From positions 2,232,001 through 2,296,000 of the forward strand of contig OX044357.1 of NCBI GenBank assembly GCA_943846675.1: a DNA stretch of 64,000 nucleotides. The letters are read 5' to 3'. The translations under genes were made by a program, and so were the position numbers. Shown here one piece after another: positions 42,274 through 51,361 of the stretch. Numbering within the stretch: position 1 is the first letter of the stretch; every line of letters starts with the position of its first letter. Source of the DNA: UBA987 sp002292105 (GTDB lineage Bacteria; Bacteroidota; Bacteroidia; NS11-12g; UBA9320). The notes beneath the pieces are model-generated. The model did no database searches. It worked only from the letters and a program-made list of their open reading frames with translations, and was not told the origin of the DNA.

Positions 42274-43107
42274 ATGATCTGGGAAACCGTTAAAGAATAC
42301 GAAGACATCACCTATAAAAAATGTGATGGTGTAGCACGAATTGCGTTTAACCGTCCGAATGTGCGTAATGCATTTCGGCCGAAAACAACAAGTGAATTGC
42401 TTGATGCCTTTCATGACGCTCAAGAAGACACCAGTATTGGTGTTGTATTGCTTTCTGCTGAAGGACCAAGTACAAAAGACGGCGTATACTCCTTTTGTAG
42501 TGGTGGAGACCAAAAAGCACGCGGCCACCAGGGATATGTTGGAGACGACAAATACCACAGATTAAATATTCTCGATGTTCAAAGACTCATACGTTTTATG
42601 CCCAAAGTTGTAATCGCCGTCGTACCTGGATGGGCCGTAGGTGGTGGACATAGTTTACATGTTGTTTGTGACATGACTTTAGCCAGCAAAGAACATGCTA
42701 TTTTCAAACAGACAGATGCCGACGTAACTAGTTTTGACGGCGGATATGGCTCTGCGTATTTGGCTAAAATGGTTGGTCAAAAGAAGGCTCGTGAAATTTT
42801 CTTTTTGGGCAGAAACTACAATGCACAAGAAGCATATGAAATGGGAATGGTGAACGCCGTTGTACCGCATAAAGAGTTGGAAGACACTGCATATCAGTGG
42901 GCACAGGAAGTGTTAGCCAAGTCGCCAACAAGTATAAAAATGCTCAAGTTTGCTATGAACCTCACCGACGACGGAATGGTTGGCCAACAAGTATTTGCAG
43001 GAGAAGCAACGCGACTAGCCTATATGACGGACGAGGCCAAAGAAGGGCGTAATGCCTTTTTGGAGAAACGGAAGCCAGACTTTGGTAAGGATAAGTGGAT
43101 ACCGTAA
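42274..43107 (+). CDS. menB: 1,4-Dihydroxy-2-naphthoyl-CoA synthase
   Basis: Closes the second ring of menaquinone by converting o-succinylbenzoyl-CoA to DHNA-CoA. The 277-residue crotonase-fold protein has MenB-specific features: RIAFNRPNVRNAFRPKTTSE, the oxyanion-hole loops FCSGGDQKARG and VPGWAVGGGHSLHVVCDM, DVTSFDGGYGSAYLAKMVG with the catalytic Asp/Tyr region, and the C-terminal GRNAFLEKRKPDF. These separate it from ordinary enoyl-CoA hydratases. No other men gene is nearby. Confidence 0.94.
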   Translation: MIWETVKEYEDITYKKCDGVARIAFNRPNVRNAFRPKTTSELLDAFHDAQEDTSIGVVLLSAEGPSTKDGVYSFCSGGDQKARGHQGYVGDDKYHRLNILDVQRLIRFMPKVVIAVVPGWAVGGGHSLHVVCDMTLASKEHAIFKQTDADVTSFDGGYGSAYLAKMVGQKKAREIFFLGRNYNAQEAYEMGMVNAVVPHKELEDTAYQWAQEVLAKSPTSIKMLKFAMNLTDDGMVGQQVFAGEATRLAYMTDEAKEGRNAFLEKRKPDFGKDKWIP

Positions 43108-43167
43108 ACAATGTCTGAATGTCCGAATCACTGAATGTCGGAATATGGGAATGTGGGAATGATTGAT

Positions 43168-43191
43168 GGATTGAAGGATTGAAGGATTGAA
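43168..43191 (+). repeat. GGATTGAA octamer tandem repeat
   Basis: Three tandem copies of GGATTGAA in the gap after menB, preceded by degenerate GGAATGT units. The same octamer is repeated at 58520-58571. Confidence 0.6.
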
Positions 43192-43300
43192 GAATGTAGA
43201 ATTAATGATTTATGGCTTGTTGATGCAGGACGTATTGATAGAAGACGATACTATCTGACATTCCACGATGCATACAACCAGTCATTGAGGTCTTAATTCT

Positions 43301-44173
43301 TTAAGACAGGACCTTTAAAGCGGCTGGTACTACTTCTACCTTAACTTCAGCAAACTTCTCAAGTGGTTCACCATCTATATGCGTGTAAATCATTTCATTA
43401 AGGCGAATAGAAGCATTTTTCATTTGACGCCTAGTTATCAGACCATTATCCCATTTAAAGAATAAACACAGGGCTAAATAAGGCGCCTGAAAGACTGTTG
43501 GTTTTTGCAAAAAGACCAAATCTAAAATACCGTCTGAAAACGACGCTTTTGGCGCCACATAGAAGTTATTCCCCCACTGTCGGCCATTGGCTATACTCAA
43601 CAAAAAGGCATCAGATTCGAAACTTCCTTGCTCAGTAGTAACTTTAAAATGAAGGTTAATCGAACCACCAAAGTCCTTCATTATAGAGCGCGCATAAGAC
43701 TTCAAACCGCGTTTATCAAGGTGGGCAAAGGAGTGACTCACTTTTGCATCGAACCCCCAACCGGCGACATTGACAAACACCTTACCATTCAGCTTACCAA
43801 CATCTACAATATGTTCCTTTGCCGTATTAAGTTGACGCAAAGCCGTTTTAATCTTTCTTGAAATTTTGAATTCCCTTGCAAAACCGTTTCCACTGCCTTG
43901 TGGAACTATGGCCAATCGGACACTTGAGTTGATCAAACAAGAAGCAACGGCGTTTATTGTTCCATCACCACCTAAAGCCACTATGGCATAACCATCTTTC
44001 TTTGTAAAGGACTCAATGGTTTTGGGTAAGTCGTCAATAATCTCCCAGGCATACACTTCATATGAATAGATTGCATGGTTAAGATAGGTATTGATTAGCG
44101 CTGGAACACGCGCTTTAGATTTACCACCGGATATTGGATTAACAACAAACAGAAGATGTTTCTTGCCTGCCAT
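43301..44173 (-). CDS. Diacylglycerol kinase-type lipid kinase (YegS/BmrU family)
   Basis: A 290-residue soluble lipid kinase. It starts KKHLLFVVNPISGGKSKA (NPxSG motif, ~11-16), has the nucleotide loop VALGGDGTINAVASCL (~65-80) with GGDGT, and VPQGSGNGFAREF (~90-102), followed by the beta-sandwich domain with VNVAGWGFDAKVSH. Members phosphorylate diacylglycerol, sphingoid bases or phosphatidylglycerol; the actual lipid is unknown. Last gene of the probable operon MFS-rsmE-DUF4159-kinase, 3 nt after the DUF4159 gene. Confidence 0.9.
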   Translation of the reverse strand: MAGKKHLLFVVNPISGGKSKARVPALINTYLNHAIYSYEVYAWEIIDDLPKTIESFTKKDGYAIVALGGDGTINAVASCLINSSVRLAIVPQGSGNGFAREFKISRKIKTALRQLNTAKEHIVDVGKLNGKVFVNVAGWGFDAKVSHSFAHLDKRGLKSYARSIMKDFGGSINLHFKVTTEQGSFESDAFLLSIANGRQWGNNFYVAPKASFSDGILDLVFLQKPTVFQAPYLALCLFFKWDNGLITRRQMKNASIRLNEMIYTHIDGEPLEKFAEVKVEVVPAALKVLS

Positions 44174-44176
44174 AAC

Positions 44177-44836
44177 TTAGTGTGTTACTGCGTACTGAAC
44201 CAAATTGGCGCCCATTTTCAAGGCTTTTTGACGAGTTTCTTCTGAATCGTTGTAAACACCCGCATCTTCCCAACCATTTCCCAAATCACACTCTACATCG
44301 AAAAAACACACGAGCCTCCCTTTGTATAACAAACCATATCCCTTAGGCGGTTTACCATCATGTTCATGAATTTTAGGCAAACCATTGGGGAACTCATATT
44401 TCTTTTTATAAATGTCGTGGGTGAACGGTAGTTCCACAAAATCTAACTCTGGAAAAACCTTTTTCATCTGTGGTCGGATGTACTTTTCTAATCCATAATT
44501 ATCATCGATATGCAAAAATCCACCAGCTTCTAGATAACTGCGCAGATTGTCGGCGTCTTTGTCAGAAAAAACGACATTACCATGCCCAGTTAAGTAAATG
44601 AATGGGTAATTGTATATATCGCTGCTAGACAACTCAACTACTTGATCTTGTGGGTCGATATTTGTGGCTAAATATGAATTGCAAAACTGAATGAGGTTAG
44701 GCAGCGCCGTGCGGTTTGCATACCAATCTCCTCCTCCTGCATATTTCACCTTGGCCACTTGAAATGAATGCCGTTGGGTGAATGAGCTACTCCCAAACAA
44801 AATCAAACATCCAACAATGAAAAATCTATATTTCAT
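44177..44836 (-). CDS. Exported DUF4159 protein
   Basis: A 219-residue protein with a signal peptide (to about GSSSFTQ) and a DUF4159 domain: VAKVKYAGGGDWYANRTALP, YPFIYLTGHGNVVFSDKDAD, YLEAGGFLHIDDNYGLE and ELPFTHDIYKKKYEFPNGLP. The flavodoxin/GATase-like pattern suggests a binding module, but no catalytic residue can be assigned. In Bacteroidota it is found outside any single pathway. It lies 1 nt after rsmE and 3 nt before the lipid kinase gene. Function unknown. Confidence 0.85.
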   Translation of the reverse strand: MKYRFFIVGCLILFGSSSFTQRHSFQVAKVKYAGGGDWYANRTALPNLIQFCNSYLATNIDPQDQVVELSSSDIYNYPFIYLTGHGNVVFSDKDADNLRSYLEAGGFLHIDDNYGLEKYIRPQMKKVFPELDFVELPFTHDIYKKKYEFPNGLPKIHEHDGKPPKGYGLLYKGRLVCFFDVECDLGNGWEDAGVYNDSEETRQKALKMGANLVQYAVTH

Positions 44837-44837
44837 A

Positions 44838-45542
44838 CTACTTTAAGGTAACGTAAAAATGGTTGAATAAAGTACCTGCCACAACCGCGGCTGTCTCTGT
44901 TCTATATCTTGGCAAACCTAAGGATAATGGGACAAAATTTGCAGCTTCTGCTGCACGAACTTCGGATTCAGAAAAATCTCCCTCTGGGCCTATACAAATC
45001 GTTATGGATTGATGAGCGTCTTTGGCATTTAATAACGTTTTGTCTTTATCAAAACAATGTGCGATAAACTTTTTACTCGATTGATCTGACTGCAGAAAGT
45101 CTTTAAACTTGACCGCTGTTTGAATCTCTGGCAACCACAAATTCCCAGATTGTTTCATGGCTGATATGGCTTTTTTCCAAAGTCGCTTTTCGTTTATTCG
45201 TGAACGTTCCCCTTTTTCTGTTTGTATAAAAACGATTTGTGAAACACCAATTTCGATAAGCTTTTCCACCATCCATTCCATGCGATCAGCACTCTTGGTC
45301 GGACTCACGGCCAAGGTTAGCGAAAGCGTTGGTGAAGACTCCTCTTCTACTGTTTCGATTATTTCAGCAACAACTTGTTTTTTGGCCACTGTAATACGAC
45401 ATCGAAACTTTTTTCCTTTTCCATCGAAAACCAATATCTCGTCACCAATCGAAAGCCGCATCACTTTCGTGCAGTGACGACTTTCGTCCTCACTCAGCTC
45501 GATAGTATTGTTCGTGATATGTTGACTATAGAAATGATGCAT
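44838..45542 (-). CDS. rsmE: 16S rRNA (uracil(1498)-N3)-methyltransferase
   Basis: Methylates U1498 of 16S rRNA with SAM. The 234-residue SPOUT-class protein has the N-terminal PUA-like domain (MHHFYSQHITNNTIELSEDE with SRHCTKVMRLSIGDEI), SPTKSADRMEWMVEKLIEIG, ICIGPEGDFSESE (knotted SAM site) and LGLPRYRTETAAVVAG (LGxRILRxETA-type motif). Length is normal. 11 nt follow the MFS gene stop; 1 nt precedes the DUF4159 gene. Confidence 0.94.
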   Translation of the reverse strand: MHHFYSQHITNNTIELSEDESRHCTKVMRLSIGDEILVFDGKGKKFRCRITVAKKQVVAEIIETVEEESSPTLSLTLAVSPTKSADRMEWMVEKLIEIGVSQIVFIQTEKGERSRINEKRLWKKAISAMKQSGNLWLPEIQTAVKFKDFLQSDQSSKKFIAHCFDKDKTLLNAKDAHQSITICIGPEGDFSESEVRAAEAANFVPLSLGLPRYRTETAAVVAGTLFNHFYVTLK

Positions 45543-45553
45543 AACGTGCGCAA

Positions 45554-46909
45554 CTAGGTCTGCGAAGCATCCAACACCCCGTCATCATCTAACCGTGATG
45601 GCCTGGTTGACTTCACACCAAACAACGCTATAAATCCGAAGATAAATATTGATCCCAAAATAATCACAGACTTTCGCATATCCCCGTCAAAAACGCCCGT
45701 AGCATACCCGAACAGGAATGGCCCAATGATTAAACCAATCTTCTCTAAAACATCGTAGAAACTGAAGTACGACGCATGATCCGTTGTCTCTGGCAACATC
45801 TTAGAATAGGTAGATCGGCTCATCGATTGAATACCACCCATTACAAAGCCAACTGCAGCAGCTAGGCCATAAAATTCAGTTGGCTCGGTTATAAAATATG
45901 CCGTTACACATATGCCGATCCAAATCACAACAGCAATCTTGATTACAGCGATGTTTCCAATCTTCTTAGATAACCGCGACATAATAAATGCACCGACAAC
46001 GGCTACCAATTGTATCAGAATTATACTTACAATTAATCCCGTCTTATCTGCTTCTCCTGTCACCTCGTCAACGGGCCAGTTTATTTCCATATCGGCAAAA
46101 ACTACGGCCAAAAGCATAATGGTTTGCACGCCCATATTGTAGATAAAATAGGCAAGTAAAAAGCGTTTTAATTGTACTTGTTCAGATAATTCTCCCCACA
46201 CCTTTCTCAACTCACGATATCCTTTATATATGTAGCCCTTTTCTTTATCTGGCTTTTTATCGTAAACGTTATTAGGCAAGCGCAAATAAGTAATTTGAGC
46301 AAAACCAGCCCACCATAATCCTACTGCAACAAATCCCCAACGCGTTATTTGTCCACTGATATCAGGATACATTTTAAGCGCCACTATGATTGAAATAAGC
46401 AGCAGTATACTTCCGATATAACCCAACGAAAAACCTTTCGCACTGATGCGGTCGTGTTGATCAGGTGTTGCAATTTCTGGCAAATAGGAATTATAAAACA
46501 CCAAACTTCCCCAAAAGCCTATACTTGCAAAAAATGGAGATAACATACTTATTTCAAGATGATTAACATCAAAGAAAAACATGGATATACACGACAAAGC
46601 GCCGAGATAACAGAAAAACTGCATAAAACGCTTCTTGTTCCCCAGATAATCGGCAATTCCACTAAGCAAAGGCACAAGGGCCGAAACGACTATGAACGAT
46701 ACAGAGAAGACATAAGAGTATATTTCTACGTTGTTAAACGCTCTACCAAAAAACATCACTGTATCAGCCGGCATGCCCTCAATGTGGCTCGTCTGAGCTA
46801 AGAAGAACTTAGGAAATACAACAGAAGTTATGACTAGATTGTAGACCGAATTTGCCCAATCATAAAATGTCCAACCATTTATGATTTTGGGATCGTTTTT
46901 AACTATCAT
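45554..46909 (-). CDS. MFS transporter, UMF1/Atg22-like
   Basis: A 451-residue inner-membrane protein with about 12 hydrophobic helices, of the UMF1/Atg22 branch of the major facilitator superfamily. Typical features are the opening INGWTFYDWANSVYNLVITS, the loop ISGIADYLGNKKRFM (MFS motif A-like), YNSYLPEIATPDQHDRISAK with GFSLGYIGS, and GGIQSMSRSTYSKMLPETTD. Atg22 exports amino acids from yeast vacuoles; the bacterial substrate is unknown. First gene of the operon with rsmE, DUF4159 and lipid kinase genes. Confidence 0.88.
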   Translation of the reverse strand: MIVKNDPKIINGWTFYDWANSVYNLVITSVVFPKFFLAQTSHIEGMPADTVMFFGRAFNNVEIYSYVFSVSFIVVSALVPLLSGIADYLGNKKRFMQFFCYLGALSCISMFFFDVNHLEISMLSPFFASIGFWGSLVFYNSYLPEIATPDQHDRISAKGFSLGYIGSILLLISIIVALKMYPDISGQITRWGFVAVGLWWAGFAQITYLRLPNNVYDKKPDKEKGYIYKGYRELRKVWGELSEQVQLKRFLLAYFIYNMGVQTIMLLAVVFADMEINWPVDEVTGEADKTGLIVSIILIQLVAVVGAFIMSRLSKKIGNIAVIKIAVVIWIGICVTAYFITEPTEFYGLAAAVGFVMGGIQSMSRSTYSKMLPETTDHASYFSFYDVLEKIGLIIGPFLFGYATGVFDGDMRKSVIILGSIFIFGFIALFGVKSTRPSRLDDDGVLDASQT

Positions 46910-47025
46910 CTAGGTCAAAGAAAGTCTTTGTGCCCGAACTACACAACAGAATGAATGAATTATTGAAGGATTGAATAATTGAATGATTAAAATTTATGCT
47001 TAAACTTAATCTTCAACTTAAAAAT

Positions 47026-48264
47026 CTAAGCTGCTTGCTGCTGGAATTTGTTCAATTTGGTTTCGGCGTCTTTTAATGAAACCTTAATCACATCCTTTGA
47101 TTCGTCTGACGGCGCCTCATACATGTAGTCTAACAACAGCGCCTCACACATAGACCGCAGACCTCTTGCGCCTAATTTATATTGCAAAGCCTTGTCGACG
47201 ATGTAATCAAGCACATCCGCACCAATTTCAAGCGTTTTTCCTTCAAGTTCAAACAACCGTTGGTATTGTTTGACCAATGCATTTTTTGGCTTAGTTAAAA
47301 TCTGAAGCAACGCATCTCTATCAAGTGCTTCCAAATTGGTAAGCACAGGCAGTCTACCAATAATTTCAGGTATTAACCCAAAGCTGCGTAAATCAAAAGG
47401 AGATAAAAACTGCAAGATGTGATCACGGTCGTTGGTGACCAATTGCTCTGAAGTTTTCTTAAAACCAACCTTAGAAGTAGCGACCCTGCGTTGGATGATT
47501 GATTCGATACCTTCAAACGCCCCACCACAGATAAACAAAATGTTTCGCGTATCTACAGCGATGTATTTTTGGTCTGGGTGTTTACGTCCACCTTGTGGTG
47601 GTACGTTGGTTACCGTACCTTCCAAAAGCTTTAACAAACCTTGCTGTACACCTTCGCCACTCACGTCACGCGTGATGCTCGGGTTATCACTTTTACGGGT
47701 TATTTTGTCTATCTCGTCGATGTATACAATGCCGCGTTCTGCTGCCGTAACATCATAATCAGAAGCCTGCAGTAAACGGGTAATAATGCTTTCTACATCT
47801 TCACCCACATAACCTGCTTCTGTTAACACTGTTGCATCAGCTATACAAAATGGCACCTTTAGAATTCTTGCTAATGTTTTAGCAATTAACGTTTTACCAG
47901 TTCCAGTTTGACCAACCATCAGAATGTTAGACTTTTCAATATCTACATCGTCTTGGTCGTTCTTTTTGACCGCCATCAACCTTTTGTAGTGGTTATACAC
48001 CGCAACAGAAAGCACTTTTTTTGCATCGTCTTGACCGATGACATATTCATTAAGATGGGTTGTAATTTCTTTGGGTTTTAGCAGATCAACTTTAAAACCG
48101 GCTTTCTCGCCAATCTTTTGTTTGTGAGATTCTTCTTCTCCCAAAATTCGATGGCCTTGCTCGATACACTCATTACAAATGTGTGCATCAATACCAGAAA
48201 CCAAGAGGCCTACCTCTCCACTTTTTCTACCACAAAACGAACAAATGATATCGTCTTTGCTCAT
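47026..48264 (-). CDS. clpX: ATP-dependent Clp protease ATP-binding subunit ClpX
   Basis: AAA+ unfoldase that feeds proteins to ClpP. The 412-residue protein has an N-terminal zinc finger (CSFCGRKSGEV and CNECI, four Cys), Walker A GQTGTGKTLIAKTLA, Walker B IVYIDEIDKI, the pore loop GYVGEDVES, the arginine-finger region and the ClpP-docking IGF-type loop VGFKKTSEQ. Length is as expected. Lies 5 nt after clpP in the order tig-clpP-clpX that is common in bacteria. Confidence 0.97.
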   Translation of the reverse strand: MSKDDIICSFCGRKSGEVGLLVSGIDAHICNECIEQGHRILGEEESHKQKIGEKAGFKVDLLKPKEITTHLNEYVIGQDDAKKVLSVAVYNHYKRLMAVKKNDQDDVDIEKSNILMVGQTGTGKTLIAKTLARILKVPFCIADATVLTEAGYVGEDVESIITRLLQASDYDVTAAERGIVYIDEIDKITRKSDNPSITRDVSGEGVQQGLLKLLEGTVTNVPPQGGRKHPDQKYIAVDTRNILFICGGAFEGIESIIQRRVATSKVGFKKTSEQLVTNDRDHILQFLSPFDLRSFGLIPEIIGRLPVLTNLEALDRDALLQILTKPKNALVKQYQRLFELEGKTLEIGADVLDYIVDKALQYKLGARGLRSMCEALLLDYMYEAPSDESKDVIKVSLKDAETKLNKFQQQAA

Positions 48265-48269
48265 TGTTC

Positions 48270-48959
48270 TTATGATTTAGGTTTAGCACGCATGAGTATG
48301 TCGTCGACCATACCATATTTTTTTGCTTCTTCAGAAGTCATCCAATAATCTCTGTCAGAATCGGCAGACACTTTTTTGAACGTTTGCCCACTGTGATGTG
48401 CGATGATATCGTATAATTCTTTCTTGAGTTTCTTGATTTCATTCACTGTGATTTCCATATCAGTTGCCTGACCTTGTGCACCACCTAATGGTTGGTGAAT
48501 CATCGTTCGTGAATGCTTCAGTGCAGTACGTTTGCCGGTTGTACCTGCACACAATAACACGGCAGCCATACTAGCAGCAATACCTGTGCAAATCGTTGCC
48601 ACATCAGAATTTATGTATTGCATGGTATCATAAATACCCAAACCTGCGTATACCGACCCACCCGGGCTGTTGATGTAAATCTGAATGTCTCTGTTGGGAT
48701 CTGTTGAATCTAAAAACAACAATTGACCCATGATGATATTGGCTACTTGATCGTTGATAGGTACTCCTAAAAAGATGATGCGATCCATCATCAATCGAGA
48801 GAATATATCCATTGAAGCCACATTTAACTGTCGTTCTTCAATAATGTTTGGGGTTAAACCAACTGGTTGCATGCTGCTTTCGATGTAGTGATCTACATGC
48901 ATGCTGTTCATCCCCATATGTTGTGTAGCGTATTTCTTAAACTCTTTACCGTAATCCAT
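48270..48959 (-). CDS. clpP: ATP-dependent Clp protease proteolytic subunit
   Basis: Serine peptidase that forms the double heptameric chamber of ClpXP. The 229-residue protein shows the catalytic triad in the usual contexts: Ser in CTGIAASMAAVLLCAG, His in SRTMIHQPLGGAQGQA, and Asp in DSDRDYWMTSEEAK. The N-terminal ~30 residues (FKKYATQHMGMNSMHVDHY) are a propeptide-like extension frequent in Bacteroidota. The catalytic residues are complete, so it should be active. Located between tig and clpX. Confidence 0.97.
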   Translation of the reverse strand: MDYGKEFKKYATQHMGMNSMHVDHYIESSMQPVGLTPNIIEERQLNVASMDIFSRLMMDRIIFLGVPINDQVANIIMGQLLFLDSTDPNRDIQIYINSPGGSVYAGLGIYDTMQYINSDVATICTGIAASMAAVLLCAGTTGKRTALKHSRTMIHQPLGGAQGQATDMEITVNEIKKLKKELYDIIAHHSGQTFKKVSADSDRDYWMTSEEAKKYGMVDDILMRAKPKS

Positions 48960-49090
48960 AGTATATAATTTTTACCAAAACAACGTATTTTTTTTCATTA
49001 AAGCACAGTGCGCTCATCTGAAAAAATAGACGATTGATAGTCAACTGACCAGTCTACAAAAAGGCGTTGTTTTAGATAAAAAACAAATGC

Positions 49091-50473
49091 CTAGTGATTA
49101 TGTTCATGATTGTGTTTCTCAATCATTTTGTAGAAAGCGTCTAGTGCGATTTTTTTGTCTTTGACAGTAATCATGGTTTTTACATGATCAGTAACTTTAC
49201 GATCGATAGCGATATCGCCAATCTTACGCATGTAGTTTTTATCCTCTTTGTTTTTCTCTTCGAAGTATCGAATAGTTTCCAAATCTGGATTGTTCATACC
49301 ATACTGACGTAACATTTGAGCTGTGTAACCAACAGAAATTTGGTTTATGTCTTCTTGTGTTACTTCCAATTTAAACTCAGCAACTACCTTCTCCATAATT
49401 AACTGACGACGCAATTGGTCTGACTCTTTACCATATAACTCATCAATGTTTTCGGCATTGTAGTTGTCTGGATAGGTTTTAATCAACCAACGCTTTAAGA
49501 ATGCGTCTGGCAAGTTAATTGAATTGTGTTTGTCTGAAATTAAATGAGAAACAGAGTGGTCCAATTGGTTCTCTGCTTCTGACTTATAGTACTGCTCAAT
49601 GTTTTCAGATAATTTCGCTTTAAACTCATCTTCAGTTTTAACAACGTCTTTACCTAAAACTTGGTCGTATAAATCTTGACCTAAAGTAGCTTTTTCGAAT
49701 CGCTTAACTTCAGTGATTTCTAGTTTGAAATCTTTGTTCAAATCTTTGATACCTTCTGCAGGAAGTTCAACCGTACTGGCTAAAACTTTTTCGTTGTCGT
49801 TAAAGAATTTGAAGATGTCAACGTTTACAACGTCTCCAACTTTTTTACCGATAAGCGCCTTTTGAGTTGGCTTGTGTTTTACCATTTCTAGTAAAACTGT
49901 AGTCTCCTTTTCTGCAACACCACCTTCTAATGGCTCACCTTTTTTGTCAAGCTCAGTCAACATACCTTTTACTGTATCCTGATCGCCTTCCGTTTTGTCG
50001 ATTTCCAACATTTTTCCAAAACGACGTAGATTGTTGTCTACTTCCTTTTCAACTTCGTCTTCAGGAATCGTGATTTGGTAACGGCTTAATTTGTCTTTTG
50101 CACTGATATTTAAATCAAACTTTGGTGCAAGACCAAGGTCGAATTTAAAAGTAAAGTCACTCGGATTTTCGAAATCCATGTCGCTTTGGTCATCAGAAGC
50201 CAAAGGCTGTCCTAAAACATCAATCTTGTTATCTTCAAGATGCTTAAACAATGACTCGCTAGCCAATTTGTTGATTTCATCAACTAGCATAGATGGTCCA
50301 ACCATTTTCTTGATAACGCCCATAGGTGCTTTTCCAGGTCTAAAACCAGGAATGTTAGCACGGGTGCGATACTTCTTTAATTCTGCGTCTACCTTTGGCT
50401 GATAATCTTCTGGATTTAGCTCAATAGTTAGCAACGCATTTAAAGCGTCTTTTTCTTCAAATGTTACGTTCAC
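49091..50473 (-). CDS. tig: Trigger factor
   Basis: Ribosome-bound chaperone and peptidyl-prolyl isomerase acting on new chains. The 460-residue protein has the N-terminal ribosome-binding region with the signature PGFRPGKAPMGVIKK (~43-57; GFRxGKxP), a degenerate FKBP-like middle domain and a long helical C-terminal arm ending in a His-rich tail (EKHNHEHNH). The start is GTG 50473, fixed by NVTFEEKDALNALLTIEL at the N-terminus. It lies 44 nt after tRNA-Leu and may share its promoter. Confidence 0.95.
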   Translation of the reverse strand: MNVTFEEKDALNALLTIELNPEDYQPKVDAELKKYRTRANIPGFRPGKAPMGVIKKMVGPSMLVDEINKLASESLFKHLEDNKIDVLGQPLASDDQSDMDFENPSDFTFKFDLGLAPKFDLNISAKDKLSRYQITIPEDEVEKEVDNNLRRFGKMLEIDKTEGDQDTVKGMLTELDKKGEPLEGGVAEKETTVLLEMVKHKPTQKALIGKKVGDVVNVDIFKFFNDNEKVLASTVELPAEGIKDLNKDFKLEITEVKRFEKATLGQDLYDQVLGKDVVKTEDEFKAKLSENIEQYYKSEAENQLDHSVSHLISDKHNSINLPDAFLKRWLIKTYPDNYNAENIDELYGKESDQLRRQLIMEKVVAEFKLEVTQEDINQISVGYTAQMLRQYGMNNPDLETIRYFEEKNKEDKNYMRKIGDIAIDRKVTDHVKTMITVKDKKIALDAFYKMIEKHNHEHNH

Positions 50474-50517
50474 GTCTTAATGAAATAGTTAAAGTTGAGT
50501 TGTGTTAAGAAAAAAAG

Positions 50518-50599
50518 TGCGGGTGAAAGGACTCGAACCTTCACGCGGTTAAGCACTAGATCCTAAGTCTAGCGTGTCTACCAATTTCACCACACCCGC
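50518..50599 (-). tRNA. tRNA-Leu (anticodon TAG)
   Basis: An 82-nt class II-type tRNA on the minus strand. Acceptor stem GCGGGTG/CACCCGC with discriminator A, D-arm with TTGGTAGA, anticodon stem-loop GCTAGA-CTTAGGA-TCTAGT giving anticodon TAG, a short variable arm, and T-arm GGTTCGAGTCC. The 3' CCA is not encoded. It reads CUA (and probably other CUN) leucine codons. Followed by tig. Confidence 0.95.
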
Positions 50600-50619
50600 A
50601 GTGTTATTTTTAAGGGTCG

Positions 50620-50627
50620 CAAAGGTA
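50620..50627 (-). promoter_or_regulatory. -7 element (TACCTTTG) of the tRNA-Leu/tig unit
   Basis: Exact TAnnTTTG, 20 nt before the tRNA 5' end. No other exact element lies between the tRNA and tig. Confidence 0.6.
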
Positions 50628-50850
50628 GAATTATTAATTAATTATTTGAATTAAAATTGATTTTTTTCTTTGATTTGACACCAAGGGCCTGCCTGCCCTT
50701 AAAACCTGGCTTTCATTTTTTGATTAGGCTTAAGGGCTGGACTTTAGTTGATAATTGATAGTTTATAATTGACAGTTGATAATTATCGTCTATTAGGCTA
50801 TCGCCTTTTGTCTTTCGTCGATTAAGGGTTACCACCCTTCTCTTCGTCCA

Positions 50851-50872
50851 TTAGGCTTATCAGCCTATAACC
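50851..50872 (-). repeat. Palindromic GGTTATAGG hairpin element, copy 1
   Basis: On the minus strand GGTTATAGGCTGATAAGCCT followed by AA; a 5-6-bp hairpin with a 4-nt loop and conserved GGTTATA leader. Identical to the copy at 55072-55093. Confidence 0.6.
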
Positions 50873-51159
50873 GATCCAACTTTTTGAGCGCAAAAAGTAG
50901 TCAAAAACGCTTCCCAAAAATATGCTCCCTAACACAGGCCAGCGCGTCCCCCGCATTTTTGGTGGGCCAAGGCTCTTGTACTACGTCGGACAAACAGTGC
51001 AACAATACGAAGCGCGGGAGGCCAAAAATAATCGGCGGTGTGCGATGTGGGGTTTTGGTGGCCTAGATGAGGCGTAGGGTTGAGCGTGCCAAAACGAAGG
51101 GCTTATTATTTTTAAGGCTTTTCTTGTTTCGTTCTTTTTGCCTAAAAAGAATGAAATCG

Positions 51160-51181
51160 GGTTATAGGGCAGACGCCCTAA
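51160..51181 (+). repeat. Palindromic GGTTATAGG hairpin element, copy 2
   Basis: GGTTATAGGGCAGACGCCCT then AA; same leader and trailing AA as copy 1, with compensating changes in the stem (GGGC/GCCC in place of GGCT/AGCC). Confidence 0.6.
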
Positions 51182-51339
51182 GCAACGAAAAGCCTTTCGT
51201 AGATTTCAAGGAAAAATTCAGAAGTCTTGATTTTTTTGTTTCGTTTTTTTATCAAGAAAAAAATGAAAAGCGGGTTACAGGAGCCTGTCCGACCACCGGC
51301 GGAGTGCTAACCCCTAAGCGAGTAACAAATAAAATCTAA

Positions 51340-51361
51340 GGTTATAGGGCGGAAGCCCTAA
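51340..51361 (+). repeat. Palindromic GGTTATAGG hairpin element, copy 3
   Basis: GGTTATAGGGCGGAAGCCCT then AA. Its end overlaps the last codon (stop) of the glycosyltransferase gene at 51358. Confidence 0.6.

Larger units (their letters stand above)
50628..51357. other. Repeat-rich intergenic block without genes
   Basis: About 730 nt without a credible coding sequence; the short open frames here lack family features. It holds three copies of a palindromic hairpin element (listed separately), a G+C-rich core at ~50930-51070 with two loosely inverted arms (CCCCGCATTTTTGG and GGAGGCCAAAAAT), and two related long hairpins of the form TTTCGTT-T/A-rich-AATGAAA followed by CGGGTTA (51137-51162 and 51239-51277). 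It looks like a mosaic of old mobile or REP-like units. Confidence 0.6.

Noticed and set aside
42274..43107. Generic enoyl-CoA hydratase paired with the PaaN gene in phenylacetate catabolism
   Set aside because: The sequence has MenB-specific motifs and lies 30 kb from the paaN gene.
43290..43307. Terminator at the end of the lipid kinase gene
   Set aside because: The 7-bp hairpin GTCTTAA/TTAAGAC overlaps the stop codon and has no T-run on either side.
50884..51339. Two short open frames in the repeat-rich gap
   Set aside because: They follow hairpin repeats and runs of T/A, have low-complexity products and no recognisable start region.
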